This document shows, piece by piece, positions 24,505-34,230 of a stretch of 64,000 bases of DNA. The notes under the pieces are model-generated. The model saw nothing but the letters and a program-made list of their open reading frames with translations. It did no database searches and had not been told where the DNA came from. The stretch lies in NCBI RefSeq assembly GCF_031344055.1, contig NZ_JADBEN010000002.1. The stretch is one strand, 5' to 3'. A program made the translations under genes and the position numbers. Within the stretch, counting starts at the first letter, position 1. Each line of letters opens with the position of its first letter. The DNA comes from Methylobacillus flagellatus_A. GTDB taxonomy: Bacteria > Pseudomonadota > Gammaproteobacteria > Burkholderiales > Methylophilaceae.

Positions 24505-25449
24505 TTATTGTTCCGCCGCCGCGTTGTAGCCGGTCTTCAATTCGGCCTCCACCGCCTTGCGGGGATAATGCGGCGCCAGTAATTCGATGAACGCATAAGA
24601 ATACCCGCGCAGGTAGGCATCGCGGCGCAAGCCGATATAAGTCGTGCTGGGCGGGAACAAATCGCTCACGTCCAGCATCGCCAGGTGGCTGTCGCGCTGC
24701 GGGTCATACGCCATGTTGGCAAGCAAGCCAATGCCCAGCCCGAGGTTGACATAGGTCTTGATCACATCGGCATCAATCGCGGTCAATACCACGTTCGGGT
24801 TCAGGCCTGCCTTCTCGAATACCTTGCTCACCAAGGAACCGCCGGTGAAAGCGAAATCGTAGGTGATCAAGGGGTAGCGCGTGATTTTCTCGAGCGTGAT
24901 GGGCTGTTCCGCCAGCAAGGGGTGGCCCTGCGGCATCACGAGGCAACGGTTCCATTGGTAGCAAGGCAGGCAAAGCAGGTCGGTGAAGCTGCTGATGGAC
25001 TCGGTTGCGATGCCGATGTCGGCCTCCCCCTTCTGCACCTGCTCAGCCACTTGCGTAGGGTTGCCCTGGTGGATGGTCAGCTTGACCTTGGGATAGCGCT
25101 GCATGAACTCCTTCACCGCCGCAGGCAGGCGATAGCGCGCCTGGGTATGGGTGGTGGCGATGGTCAGTGTGCCGGAATCCTCATGTGAAAACTCATCGCC
25201 GACGCGCTTGATGTTGTCCATCTCCATCATGACGCGTTCAGCCAACTGCAGTATAATTTGGCCCGGTTCCGTAACCCCGATCAGCCTCTTGCCATTGCGC
25301 TTGAATATCTGCAGGCTCAACTCGTCCTCAAGCAGCTGGATCTGCTTGCTTACCCCCGGCTGGGAAGTATGCAAGGCATCAGCCGCAAGGGATACACTCA
25401 AGCCCTGGCGGGCGACTTCGCGAATGTACCGCAATTGATGTATTTTCAT
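24505..25449 (-). CDS. cysB: CysB-family LysR transcriptional regulator
   Basis: A 314-residue LysR regulator of the CysB/Cbl branch. N-terminal helix-turn-helix MKIHQLRYIREVARQGLSVS...HTSQPGVSKQIQLLEDELS, and an effector domain with TTHTQARYRLPAAVKEF, the CysB ligand pocket. It likely activates sulfur genes in response to O- or N-acetylserine. It is divergent from the sulfur assimilation genes that start at 25605, so it is well placed to regulate them and itself. Confidence 0.92.
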   Translation of the reverse strand: MKIHQLRYIREVARQGLSVSLAADALHTSQPGVSKQIQLLEDELSLQIFKRNGKRLIGVTEPGQIILQLAERVMMEMDNIKRVGDEFSHEDSGTLTIATTHTQARYRLPAAVKEFMQRYPKVKLTIHQGNPTQVAEQVQKGEADIGIATESISSFTDLLCLPCYQWNRCLVMPQGHPLLAEQPITLEKITRYPLITYDFAFTGGSLVSKVFEKAGLNPNVVLTAIDADVIKTYVNLGLGIGLLANMAYDPQRDSHLAMLDVSDLFPPSTTYIGLRRDAYLRGYSYAFIELLAPHYPRKAVEAELKTGYNAAAEQ

Positions 25450-25604
25450 GTGTTTATTCAGCCTTGGTTTTATAACAAAATCACATATGCATAGAATAAC
25501 ATACTATGAAAAATTTTAATTAACCTGTTATAATGTAAGGCTTTTTCTGGCATGATTTTTTAACTGGACAACCAGACGTCCCAGATAAAAACAACAATCA
25601 ACTC
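25450..25604 (+). promoter_or_regulatory. divergent cysB / sulfur operon control region
   Basis: AT-rich 155 bp with a consensus TATAAT at 25529-25534 toward the permease gene and no good -35 box, which fits an activator-dependent promoter. ATAAC occurs at two sites upstream (near 25471 and 25494). No ORF is seen. Confidence 0.5.
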
Positions 25605-26402
25605 ATGGACATAGGATACATTCTCTCCGGCTTTGCCGTAGGTTTTCTTGTTGGCATTACCGGAGTGGGAGGCGGCTCATTGATGACCCCTCTGCTGGTA
25701 TTCCTGTTTGGCTTCAAGCCAGTCGTGGCAGTTGGAACCGACTTGCTGTTTGCGGCACTAACCAAGACAGGCGGCGTTTGGGTGCATCATGGCACTCACA
25801 AGTCTGTGGACTGGAAGGTCGTCGGGTTGCTGTCGGCTGGCAGCTTGCCGGTATCGGTCATCACGATTTACGTCATCAAGCACTTGATGGCCGTGGGCAA
25901 GGAAATCGGCGGGTTGATTACTTATGCCCTGGGTATTGCATTGATTTTAACCGCATGTGCTCTGCTGGTCCGCAGTGTCATCATGCGCAACAAGCAGCGT
26001 GAAGTCGAGCAAGGCGCCATCAGCACCGGTCGCTTCACGGGCACGACACAAGTCTCTGCCACTATCTTGACTGGCGCCGTACTAGGAGCGCTGGTGACAT
26101 TATCTTCAGTAGGCGCGGGGGCGCTGGGCACGATTGCCATCCTCCTGCTCTACCCGAAGATGAGCACCTTGAAAGTCGTGGGCACCGACCTCGCCCACGC
26201 CATTCCGCTGACTGCGATCGCAGGCATCGGGCATTGGACACTGGGTCACGTGGATTTTGTATTGCTCGGCAGCCTGCTGATCGGCTCGCTGCCAGGCATC
26301 TGGATTGGCAGCCATTTGAGTGCCAAAATTCCGGAAAAAGTATTACGCCCGATCCTGGCATTGATCCTCTTGCTGATCGGTTTGAAATTTGTTCTAGCAT
26401 AA
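25605..26402 (+). CDS. TauE/SafE-family membrane permease
   Basis: A 265-residue TauE/SafE (DUF81) transporter with seven to eight hydrophobic segments. Family motifs are GITGVGGGSLMTPLLVF near residue 19 and SSVGAGALGTIAILLLYP near residue 166, with KVVGTDLAHAIPLTAIAGIGH. It lies 9 bp before cysI, so it probably moves sulfate or sulfite across the inner membrane. Substrate is inferred from context. No ribosome-binding site of note. Confidence 0.85.
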   Translation: MDIGYILSGFAVGFLVGITGVGGGSLMTPLLVFLFGFKPVVAVGTDLLFAALTKTGGVWVHHGTHKSVDWKVVGLLSAGSLPVSVITIYVIKHLMAVGKEIGGLITYALGIALILTACALLVRSVIMRNKQREVEQGAISTGRFTGTTQVSATILTGAVLGALVTLSSVGAGALGTIAILLLYPKMSTLKVVGTDLAHAIPLTAIAGIGHWTLGHVDFVLLGSLLIGSLPGIWIGSHLSAKIPEKVLRPILALILLLIGLKFVLA

Positions 26403-26411
26403 AGTGAGCTC

Positions 26412-28088
26412 ATGTATAAATACGACGAAATTGACCAGGCCATCGTAGACGAGCGCGTCAAACAGTACCGTGACCAGACTCGCCGCTTTCTCGCGGGCGA
26501 GCTGACCGACGAGGAGTTCCGTCCGCTGCGCCTGCAAAACGGCTTGTACATCCAGCGTCATGCCCCCATGCTGCGTATCGCGGTTCCCTACGGAATGCTC
26601 TCCTCCAGGCAACTGCGCAAGCTTGGCGACATTGCCAAGCGCTATGACCGCGGCTATGGCCACTTCAGCACCCGTCAAAACCTGCAATTGAACTGGCCCC
26701 AGCTGGAAGATGTGCCCGATATCCTGGCAGAACTCGCCACCGTGCAAATGCACGCCATCCAGACTTCCGGCAATTGCATCCGCAACATCACCACCGACCA
26801 GTTCGCCGGCGTTGCCCCCGATGAAGTGGTCGACCCGCGCGCCATCGCCGAGATCGCGCGCCAATGGAGTACCTTCCACCCTGAGTTCGCCCTGCTGCCG
26901 CGCAAGTTCAAGATTGCGGTTTCGGGCACCAAGCAGGATCGCGCCTTGATCCAGGCCCACGATATCGGCCTGGAGTTCTATCGCGACCAGGAAGACAAGA
27001 TGGCAGTCCGCGTCTGGGTAGGCGGCGGCCTGGGCCGTACCCCCATCCTGGGCTCCGTCGTGCGCGAACACTTGGAATGGCAGCATGTATTGACCTATTG
27101 CGAAGCCATCATCCGCGTCTACAACCTGCACGGCCGCCGCGACAATGCCTACAAGGCGCGTATCAAGATCCTGGTCAAGGCGCTGGGCATCGAGGAGTTC
27201 CGCCGCCAGGTGGAAGAGGAATGGCAGTACCTCAAGGACAGCCCGAACACCATCACCGAGTCCGAACTGGCCCGCGTGAGCAAGTATTTCACCCAAATGC
27301 CGTACGAAACGCTGCCGGAGCACGATGCCGGCTTTGATAGCGCAGTCGCAAGCAACCCCGCATTCGCTGCCTGGGTCAAACGCAATACCCATGCGCACAA
27401 ACAGCCTGGCTATCGCGCCGTGACCTTGTCGCTCAAGACGCATGGCAATCCGCCCGGCGACATTACCTCCGAGCAAATGCATATCGTTGCGGACTTCGCC
27501 GACGAATACAGTTTCGGCGAGGTGCGGCCCTCTCACGAGCAGAACCTGATCCTGGCCGACGTCAAGCTGTCCGACCTTTTCCCGCTGTGGGAGAAGGCGC
27601 GCGCGGCTGGCCTCGCTACCGCGAATATCGGCCTGTTGACCGACATCATCTGCTGCCCCGGCGGCGACTTCTGCGCATTGGCCAATGCCAAGAGCATCCC
27701 GATTGCCGAGGCCATCCAGATGCAATTCGACGATCTGGACTACGTATACGACATCGGCGAACTCGAGCTGAACATCTCGGGTTGCATGAATGCCTGCGGC
27801 CACCACCATGTGGGCCATATCGGCATTCTGGGCGTGGACAAGGACGGTTCCGAGTGGTACCAGGTCACGCTGGGCGGCAAGCAAGGCAACGATGCCAGCC
27901 TGGGCACCGTTCTCGGCCCGTCGTTCGCGGCTGAGGAGATGCCCGGCGTGATCCAGAAGCTGATCGATGTCTATGTGCGCGAGCGCACCCCGGAGGAACG
28001 CTTCATCGATACGGTGCGGCGCATTGGCGTTGCCCCGTTCAAGACGCATGTTTATGGCGAGAAGAAAAAGGAAGTAGCACATGCCTGA
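26412..28088 (+). CDS. cysI: sulfite reductase hemoprotein (beta subunit)
   Basis: A 558-residue nitrite/sulfite reductase of the siroheme-[4Fe-4S] family. The cluster ligands are CCPGGDFC near residue 414 and SGCMNACGHHH near residue 459, giving the C-x5-C ... C-x3-C pattern. The N-terminal ferredoxin-like half includes RHAPMLRIAVPYG and YGHFSTRQNLQLNW. It reduces sulfite to sulfide. A separate flavoprotein CysJ is not present. Its end overlaps the DUF934 gene by 8 bp. Confidence 0.93.
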   Translation: MYKYDEIDQAIVDERVKQYRDQTRRFLAGELTDEEFRPLRLQNGLYIQRHAPMLRIAVPYGMLSSRQLRKLGDIAKRYDRGYGHFSTRQNLQLNWPQLEDVPDILAELATVQMHAIQTSGNCIRNITTDQFAGVAPDEVVDPRAIAEIARQWSTFHPEFALLPRKFKIAVSGTKQDRALIQAHDIGLEFYRDQEDKMAVRVWVGGGLGRTPILGSVVREHLEWQHVLTYCEAIIRVYNLHGRRDNAYKARIKILVKALGIEEFRRQVEEEWQYLKDSPNTITESELARVSKYFTQMPYETLPEHDAGFDSAVASNPAFAAWVKRNTHAHKQPGYRAVTLSLKTHGNPPGDITSEQMHIVADFADEYSFGEVRPSHEQNLILADVKLSDLFPLWEKARAAGLATANIGLLTDIICCPGGDFCALANAKSIPIAEAIQMQFDDLDYVYDIGELELNISGCMNACGHHHVGHIGILGVDKDGSEWYQVTLGGKQGNDASLGTVLGPSFAAEEMPGVIQKLIDVYVRERTPEERFIDTVRRIGVAPFKTHVYGEKKKEVAHA

Positions 28089-28707
28089 TCATCAGTCCAA
28101 CCTGATCCTGAACAATGCCATCGTCGAGGACGAATGGGCGTTGGTCACCATGCCCGCCGGCGAAGAAGTCGTGAAGAAACAGGCCGGCAAGGTGGTGCTG
28201 TTCAAGCTCACGGGCGAAGCCAGCCACACCGCCGAGCAGATCGCCAATACCGAAATCCCCGCCACTGGCAAGATACTGGTGCCCTTGGCCGTATGGCGCG
28301 AACGCAAGGCCGAACTCGCGGCACGCCATGCCGCCGGCGAGCTGGGCATCTGGCTCGACACCCATGAGCTGTTGGAAGACCTGGTCGGCTCGGTCGAGGA
28401 CATCAACAGCCTGCCCTTGATCGCCGTGCATGTGGAGCGCTTCGCCGACGGCCGCATCTTCTCGATCGGCAACCTGCTGCGCACGCGCTACCATTACAAG
28501 AACATCCTGCGCGCATTCGGCGATGTGCTGCGCGACCAGTTGTTCTTCCTCAAGCGCTGCGGCTTCAACAGCTACCTGATCCGCGCCGACCGCTCCGCGG
28601 AAGACGCCTTGGCGAGCCTGCAGGACTTCAGCCAGCCCTACCAAGGCGCCGTTGACGAGCAATTGCCCGTCTGGCGCCGCGTGAACCGGCAGCCCACTGC
28701 GCAGTAA
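28081..28707 (+). CDS. DUF934 protein linked to sulfite reductase
   Basis: A 208-residue DUF934 protein. It has ILVPLAVWRERKAELAARHA, IWLDTHELLEDLVGSVED and FADGRIFSIGNLLRTRY, with FFLKRCGFNSYL near the C-terminus. This family is nearly always next to cysI in beta- and alphaproteobacteria. Biochemical role not established. Translationally coupled to cysI. Confidence 0.9.
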   Translation: MPDHQSNLILNNAIVEDEWALVTMPAGEEVVKKQAGKVVLFKLTGEASHTAEQIANTEIPATGKILVPLAVWRERKAELAARHAAGELGIWLDTHELLEDLVGSVEDINSLPLIAVHVERFADGRIFSIGNLLRTRYHYKNILRAFGDVLRDQLFFLKRCGFNSYLIRADRSAEDALASLQDFSQPYQGAVDEQLPVWRRVNRQPTAQ

Positions 28708-28716
28708 ATCCGTATG

Positions 28717-28782
28717 CCGGCTGGCAACCACGACTACGCCAGCCTGGCTTTGCAAGTTGTAGTTTTGTTTTAGGAATCCTAA
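28717..28782 (+). promoter_or_regulatory. inverted repeats before cysD
   Basis: In the 123 bp before cysD, GCTGGC/GCCAGC (28719-28740) can form a stem, and TTAGGA-A-TCCTAA (28770-28782) is a perfect 13-bp palindrome. Either could be an operator or attenuation element. No known site was recognised. Confidence 0.35.
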
Positions 28783-28830
28783 CTGGAGATGTGAGCTGAC
28801 AGACAGCAACAGTTTCAGCACAAAATCGAT

Positions 28831-29766
28831 ATGACGACCTTGACCCAATCCACCCTCTCCCACCTCGACTGGCTTGAAGCGGAAGCGATCCATATCCTGC
28901 GCGAAGTGGCAGGCCAATGCTCCAACCCCGTGCTGCTGTTTTCCGGCGGCAAGGATTCTCTATGCATACTGCGCCTGGCAGAAAAGGCATTCCGCCCGGG
29001 CCGCTTTCCGTTCCCGCTCATGCATATCGACACCGGCCACAACTACCAGGAAGTGATCAACTTCCGCGACCAGCGTGCCGCCGAGCTCGGCGAGCGCCTG
29101 ATCGTGCGCTCGGTGGAGGACTCCATCAAGCGCGGCAGCGTGGTGCTGAAATCGCCGGACGAATCCCGCAACAAGCACCAGTCAGTAACCTTGCTCGAGG
29201 CGATTGAAGAGTTCGGCTTCGATTGCTGCATCGGCGGCGCACGCCGTGACGAGGAAAAGGCCCGCGCCAAGGAACGCATCATGAGCTTCCGCGACGAGTT
29301 CGGCCAATGGGACCCGAAGAACCAGCGCCCGGAATTGTGGAACCTCTACAATGCCCGTTCGCACAAGGGCGAGAACATCCGCGCCTTCCCGATTTCCAAC
29401 TGGACGGAAATGGACGTCTGGCAATACATCGAACGCGAGCAACTCGGCCTGCCCAGCATCTACTTCGCGCACAACCGCGATGTCGTGATGCGCAATGGCG
29501 CGATTTTCCCTGTCAATGTGCCGCTTACCAGCGGCGAGGTCATCAACCATCCCAAGGCAGGCGAAGAAGTCATCAGCATGCAGGTGCGCTTCCGCACCGT
29601 CGGCGACATCACGTGCACGGCGCCGGTGCCTAGCGATGCCGACTCCCTGGGCAAGATCGTGCTGGAAACCGCGACCACCACCATCACCGAACGCGGCGCC
29701 ACGCGCCTGGACGACCAGACCTCGGACGCCTCCATGGAGCAACGCAAGAAGGAAGGCTATTTCTAG
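28831..29766 (+). CDS. cysD: sulfate adenylyltransferase subunit 2
   Basis: A 311-residue CysD of the PP-loop ATPase class. PP-loop PVLLFSGGKDSLCIL near residue 37, then FPLMHIDTGHNYQEVINFRD, GGARRDEEKARAKERIMSF and YIEREQLGLPSIYFAHNR. With CysN it makes APS from sulfate and ATP. No clear ribosome-binding site before the ATG. cysN follows after 85 bp. Confidence 0.96.
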   Translation: MTTLTQSTLSHLDWLEAEAIHILREVAGQCSNPVLLFSGGKDSLCILRLAEKAFRPGRFPFPLMHIDTGHNYQEVINFRDQRAAELGERLIVRSVEDSIKRGSVVLKSPDESRNKHQSVTLLEAIEEFGFDCCIGGARRDEEKARAKERIMSFRDEFGQWDPKNQRPELWNLYNARSHKGENIRAFPISNWTEMDVWQYIEREQLGLPSIYFAHNRDVVMRNGAIFPVNVPLTSGEVINHPKAGEEVISMQVRFRTVGDITCTAPVPSDADSLGKIVLETATTTITERGATRLDDQTSDASMEQRKKEGYF

Positions 29767-29851
29767 GCCACTACGCACTGCAGATGACGGCCAGATTCAT
29801 CAGCCGACCAACCAACCAGCTGAATAGCGACAAGTTTAAAGAGTACTGAAG

Positions 29852-31150
29852 ATGTCTAAACTAGAAAATCTACCTGCGCACAACGACAGCCTGTTGCGCT
29901 TCATGACCTGCGGTAGCGTGGACGACGGCAAGAGCACATTGATCGGCCGCCTGCTGTACGACACCAAGACCATCCTGGCGGACACCCTGACCCAGATCGA
30001 GCGCACCTCGCAGAAGCGCGGCATGGAATCCGTCGACCTCTCACTGCTGACCGACGGCCTGCAGGCGGAACGCGAGCAAGGCATCACCATCGATGTGGCC
30101 TACCGCTACTTCAGCACCGGCACCCGCAAGTACATCATTGCCGACGCCCCCGGCCACGAGCAATACACGCGCAACATGGTCACGGCGGCTTCCACCGCCA
30201 ACCTTGCCATCATCCTCATCGACGCGCGCAAGGGCGTATTGACCCAGACCCGCCGCCATTCCTACCTAGCGCAACTGGTAGGCATCCCGCATATCGTGGT
30301 CGCGATCAACAAGATGGACCTGGTGGATTATTCGCAATCCGAATTCGAGCGCATCCGCGCCACCTACCTGGAATTCGCCGAGCAGATCGGCCTGCAGCGC
30401 AACGGACGCGATATCCACTTCGTGCCTATGTCCGCGCTCAACGGCGATATGCTCGTGGATCGCGGTAATGCCATGCCCTGGTACCAGGGCCCTACGGTGC
30501 TGGAACTGCTGGAATCGGCGCCGCCGGCCCACTCCGAGCGCACCGAACCCTTCCGTTTCCCAGTACAGTTCGTCTGCCGTCCGCATGCCTCCGACAATCC
30601 CGAGCTGCATGATTTCCGCGGCTTCATGGGCCGCGTTGAGTCCGGCGACATTACCGTGGGCGACGAAATCACCGTGCTGCCGTCCGGCTTGAATTCCCGC
30701 GTCAAGGCGATCCAGCTTGGCGACGTGACGTTGCGACATGCCATCACCGAGCAATCCATCACTATCCTGCTCGAGGACGAGATTGATATTTCCCGCGGCG
30801 ACATGATCGTGAAAAAGGCTGAAGCACCTGCCCCAGTGAAGCAGTTGAATGCCATGGTGTGCTGGCTTTCGGAAACCCCGCTTTCGCCCGCCCGCACCTA
30901 CATCATCCGCCATACCACGCGTGAATCCAAGGCCAAGGTGGGCAGCATCGAGTACAAGATCGATGTCAACACTACCGAGCAGCTGGCAGCCGAGGGCAGC
31001 CTGCACATGAACGATATCGCCAGCATCAGCTTCAAGCTCGCGCAACCGTTGATGGTCGATCCCTATGATGTCAACCGCGCCACCGGCTCGTTCATTATTA
31101 TCGATGAAGCGACCAACAACACCGTTGGCGCAGGGATGGTACAGGCTTGA
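29852..31150 (+). CDS. cysN: sulfate adenylyltransferase subunit 1 (GTPase)
   Basis: A 432-residue CysN. G1 loop CGSVDDGKSTLIGRL near residue 24, switch II DAPGHEQYTRNM near residue 103, and VAINKMDLVDY near residue 150, then two beta-barrel domains. Hydrolysis of GTP drives APS formation. The length is that of CysN alone, without a fused CysC kinase domain. Confidence 0.96.
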   Translation: MSKLENLPAHNDSLLRFMTCGSVDDGKSTLIGRLLYDTKTILADTLTQIERTSQKRGMESVDLSLLTDGLQAEREQGITIDVAYRYFSTGTRKYIIADAPGHEQYTRNMVTAASTANLAIILIDARKGVLTQTRRHSYLAQLVGIPHIVVAINKMDLVDYSQSEFERIRATYLEFAEQIGLQRNGRDIHFVPMSALNGDMLVDRGNAMPWYQGPTVLELLESAPPAHSERTEPFRFPVQFVCRPHASDNPELHDFRGFMGRVESGDITVGDEITVLPSGLNSRVKAIQLGDVTLRHAITEQSITILLEDEIDISRGDMIVKKAEAPAPVKQLNAMVCWLSETPLSPARTYIIRHTTRESKAKVGSIEYKIDVNTTEQLAAEGSLHMNDIASISFKLAQPLMVDPYDVNRATGSFIIIDEATNNTVGAGMVQA

Positions 31151-31265
31151 TTTATATCGGCAAAACCAAACAGCCTTATTGCTAAAATCAATAAATACCG
31201 TATTTAATATCGCTTATAATCCCAGCATTATATTAAGTAGTGCTAAGACCCATAGAGGAATATAA

Positions 31266-31589
31266 ATGGCATACGTAGTAACCGAGAACTGCATCCAGTG
31301 CAAATATACCGACTGTGTCGATGTTTGCCCGGTGGATTGCTTTGTTGAAGGCCCCAACTTCCTGGCAATCAATCCGGATGAATGCATAGACTGCACCCTG
31401 TGCGTAGCGGAATGCCCTGCTGAAGCCATCTTCTCCGAGGATGATGTGCCTGAAGACCAGCAGGAATTCATCGAACTGAATGCCCGCCTGTCGCAAATCT
31501 GGCCGGCTATTACCGCACGCAAGGCCCCGCTGCCCGATGCCGATGCCAACAACGGCACGCCTGGCAAACGCGACCTGTTGGTTGAATAG
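31266..31589 (+). CDS. fdxA: 7Fe-type ferredoxin FdxA
   Basis: A 107-residue ferredoxin. N-terminal ENCIQCKYTDCVDVCPVDCF gives the ligands of a [3Fe-4S]-type site and one [4Fe-4S] ligand, and CIDCTLCVAECPAEA completes the other cluster. A long C-terminal helix with NARLSQIWPAIT is typical of FdxA. It lies 115 bp after cysN with a separate TATAAT-like box at 31215-31220. Electron donor to sulfite reductase is possible but not shown. Confidence 0.95.
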   Translation: MAYVVTENCIQCKYTDCVDVCPVDCFVEGPNFLAINPDECIDCTLCVAECPAEAIFSEDDVPEDQQEFIELNARLSQIWPAITARKAPLPDADANNGTPGKRDLLVE

Positions 31590-31607
31590 TCAATTCGCAC
31601 TTTTCAG

Positions 31608-31647
31608 CCCAATAAAAAAGCCCGCATGTGTGGGCTTTTTTATTGGG
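31608..31647. terminator. bidirectional terminator between fdxA and fabV
   Basis: Perfect 16-bp stem: CCCAAT, six A, GCCC, then an 8-nt loop and the complement ending in ATTGGG. It serves both convergent genes. Confidence 0.95.
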
Positions 31648-31669
31648 CATAGTTTTTACACCTTGATCT

Positions 31670-32863
31670 TTAAACCTGGGCCAGGTTCCGAATCGGGACT
31701 TCAGGATTCACGTCGGCCTCATAATCCACGCCTTCCACGCCAAAACCGAACAGGCGCAGGAAGTCTGATTTATAACCTGAGAAATCAGTCAGCTCATACA
31801 GGTTTTCATCAGTGACTTTATCCCACAAGGCAGCCACTTCTTCCTGGATTTCGGGCGCAAGCTCCTTGTAGTCGGCACGCAAGCGGCCTTCTTCGTCCAC
31901 AATCGGTGTGCCGTTGTATAGGCTATCGCGGTACAGGCCGTCAACCTGCTCGATACAGCCTTCGTGCGTGCCTGCCTTCTTCATCGCCTTGAACAACAGG
32001 GAAAGATAGAGCGGCATCATCGGGATCGCAGAGCTGGCCTGGGTCACCAATGCCTTGAGCACCGCCACGCGCGCATCGCCGCCCTTGGCGGCCAATTGCT
32101 CGCGAATCTTCAGAACACGCTGGTCCAGGTCCTTCTTGGCCGCGCCTATGGTGCCGTTCCAGTAAATATCGTGCGTGATCTTCTCGCCCAGGTAAGTAAA
32201 GGCCGTGGTCTTGGCGCCATCGGCCAGCACGCCCGCCTGGTCCAGCGCCTCTATCCACATCTGCCAGTCCTCGCCGCCCATCACGGCGACGGTGTTGGCG
32301 ATTTCCTCATCGCTGGCAGGCTCGATCACGTTTTCCTTCACCACTTCCTTGTCGGTATCCAGGCCGCGCTGATGCAGGGTCTTGCCTATGGGCTTGAGGG
32401 TGGAGTTGTAGACATGGCCGGTCTTGGGATGGGTGCGGCGCGGCGCGGCGAGGCTGTAGACCACGAGATCGACCTGTCCGAGATCGCGCTTGATGATGTC
32501 TATGGTCTGCTGCTTCACGGCATCGGAGAACGCATCCCCATTCACGCTGCTGGCATACAGCCCTTCCGCTTCCGCAAACTTGTGGAATGCAGCGGAGTTG
32601 TACCAGCCCGCCGACCCCGGCTTACTGCCCTCGCCTGCCCGCTCCAGGAACACGCCTACTGTCGCGGCGCCGCTTGCGAATGCGGCACTGATGCGCGCCG
32701 CCAGGCCATAGCCGGTGGATGCGCCGATCACCAACACGCGCTTGGGGCCATTGAAGGCGCCTTGCGCCTTGACGTAGTCGATCTGCTGCTTGACGTTGGC
32801 TTCGCAGCCGGTGGGGTGTGCCGTGACACAAATAAAGCCGCGCACGCGGGGTTTGATTACCAT
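31670..32863 (-). CDS. fabV: enoyl-ACP reductase FabV
   Basis: A 397-residue FabV, the NADH-dependent trans-2-enoyl reductase. N-terminal PRVRGFICVTAHPTGCEANV, nucleotide-binding KRVLVIGASTGYGLAARI, and the catalytic Y-x8-K in YWNGTIGAAKK near residue 235. It completes fatty acid elongation and is often resistant to triclosan. ATG 32863 has GAGAGG 5 nt upstream; an earlier frame start at 32890 is not needed. Confidence 0.95.
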   Translation of the reverse strand: MVIKPRVRGFICVTAHPTGCEANVKQQIDYVKAQGAFNGPKRVLVIGASTGYGLAARISAAFASGAATVGVFLERAGEGSKPGSAGWYNSAAFHKFAEAEGLYASSVNGDAFSDAVKQQTIDIIKRDLGQVDLVVYSLAAPRRTHPKTGHVYNSTLKPIGKTLHQRGLDTDKEVVKENVIEPASDEEIANTVAVMGGEDWQMWIEALDQAGVLADGAKTTAFTYLGEKITHDIYWNGTIGAAKKDLDQRVLKIREQLAAKGGDARVAVLKALVTQASSAIPMMPLYLSLLFKAMKKAGTHEGCIEQVDGLYRDSLYNGTPIVDEEGRLRADYKELAPEIQEEVAALWDKVTDENLYELTDFSGYKSDFLRLFGFGVEGVDYEADVNPEVPIRNLAQV

Positions 32864-32972
32864 GAAAACCTCTCGAGTTCTTGGCAGCAAGGCTGCCTGG
32901 TTGAATGCGGTTGAAGCCAGTACCTACCACAGTACGGCCAGTCAAGTTCGCTATTATAAAGGGCTGGCGCCT

Positions 32973-34178
32973 TTATTGCTCGGGCAATCCTTGCCCGGCA
33001 TGCGCATGTCTGAACAGCCCGGTGCGCCTGACAGCGAGCCAGCCTAGCAGCAAATAGCCAAGCATCGCCAAGGCCAGTCCTGCCGGATGATACCAGACCA
33101 AGGGGGCCACCACTCCGGCGGAAACCGTCGACAGCAGCATTTGCATGAACGCCTGCCCGGAGGCTGCCGTGCCGCGGATTCGAGGATGACAGTCCAGCGC
33201 GCTGATCGAAAGCAATGGCATGCCGAGCGCCAGGCCGATATTGAACAAGGCGATCGGCAGGATATTCAATGCGGCGTGGGTAAAAGGCAACAGGCTGGCT
33301 GCAAGGTTCAGCACTGCCATGGCAGCCATCCAGGCATAGGCAAAGCGCAATATCTGCTGGGCGCCATACTTGCCCGCCGCGCGCTTGGCAAGCCATGAGC
33401 CCAGCACCGTGCCGCAAACCGTGGGAATGAACATCCAGGAAAACTGCTGCGAGCTCAGGCCCAGGTGATGGATGAGGAATACCGGACTCGCCAGCACATA
33501 GAGAAAGAATGCCGAGAAATTCGCCCCGATTGCCAACACCAGCAAGCTGAATTCACGATGGCCGAAAATCGTCTGGTAATTGCGGCATACGTTCGCCACC
33601 GACAACGGCGTACGCTTTTCCTTAGTCATGGTCTCGGGCAGATACCTCGATGCCGCAAGCGCGATCAATACCGCATACAGCGCGAGGAAACCGAAGATTG
33701 CCTGCCAATGGATGCCAAGCAGCCAACCGCCGATGATAGGCGCCACCGCCGGGGCAATGCCGAACAGCATCTGCACCGTCGCCATGACGCGCTGCGCCTC
33801 CACCCCCTGGAAAAGATCGCGCACCATGGCGCGCGCCACCACATTGCCTGCCCCGGCCGAGAGCCCCTGCAGAATCCGCATGGCCCACAAGGTCTCCACA
33901 TTGGGCGCCAGCATGCAGCCTATCGAGGCGAGGATAAAGATGCCCAGCCCCCAGCGTATGGTCGTGATGCGGCCTACCGCATCGCTGATGGCGCCGTGGA
34001 ACAGCGTCATCAGCGCATAAGGCAGCAGGTACAGGGTGAGGCTATGCTGGATTTCCACCGTGGAAGCGCCAAGATCGCGCTCCAGCAGGGGAAAGGCAGG
34101 CAGGTAGGTATCGATCGCGAACGGTGCCAGCGCCGTCAGGCCTGCAAGCACGTACACCAGCAAAATGGAATGACGCAT
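32973..34178 (-). CDS. Bcr/CflA-family MFS multidrug transporter
   Basis: A 401-residue transporter with about 12 membrane segments. ALAPFAIDTYLPAFPLLERDL at the N-terminus and the MFS loop GAISDAVGRI are characteristic of the Bcr/CflA drug efflux branch. RILQGLSAGAGNVVARAMVRDLF is a further signature. It lies 52 bp after cfa and probably shares its transcript. Substrate unknown. Confidence 0.9.
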   Translation of the reverse strand: MRHSILLVYVLAGLTALAPFAIDTYLPAFPLLERDLGASTVEIQHSLTLYLLPYALMTLFHGAISDAVGRITTIRWGLGIFILASIGCMLAPNVETLWAMRILQGLSAGAGNVVARAMVRDLFQGVEAQRVMATVQMLFGIAPAVAPIIGGWLLGIHWQAIFGFLALYAVLIALAASRYLPETMTKEKRTPLSVANVCRNYQTIFGHREFSLLVLAIGANFSAFFLYVLASPVFLIHHLGLSSQQFSWMFIPTVCGTVLGSWLAKRAAGKYGAQQILRFAYAWMAAMAVLNLAASLLPFTHAALNILPIALFNIGLALGMPLLSISALDCHPRIRGTAASGQAFMQMLLSTVSAGVVAPLVWYHPAGLALAMLGYLLLGWLAVRRTGLFRHAHAGQGLPEQ

Positions 34179-34230
34179 GTTCCGGTAAGCCCTGCCAGGG
34201 CCAGCCCGGCAAAAACCTCAAGAATATCGC

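Noticed and set aside
26394..28082. 562-residue open frame opposite cysI
   Set aside because: cysI carries all siroheme and cluster motifs; the antisense product is a codon shadow.
28714..28773. 19-codon ORF before cysD
   Set aside because: No ribosome-binding site, no recognisable feature and it ends within a palindrome region; chance is likely.
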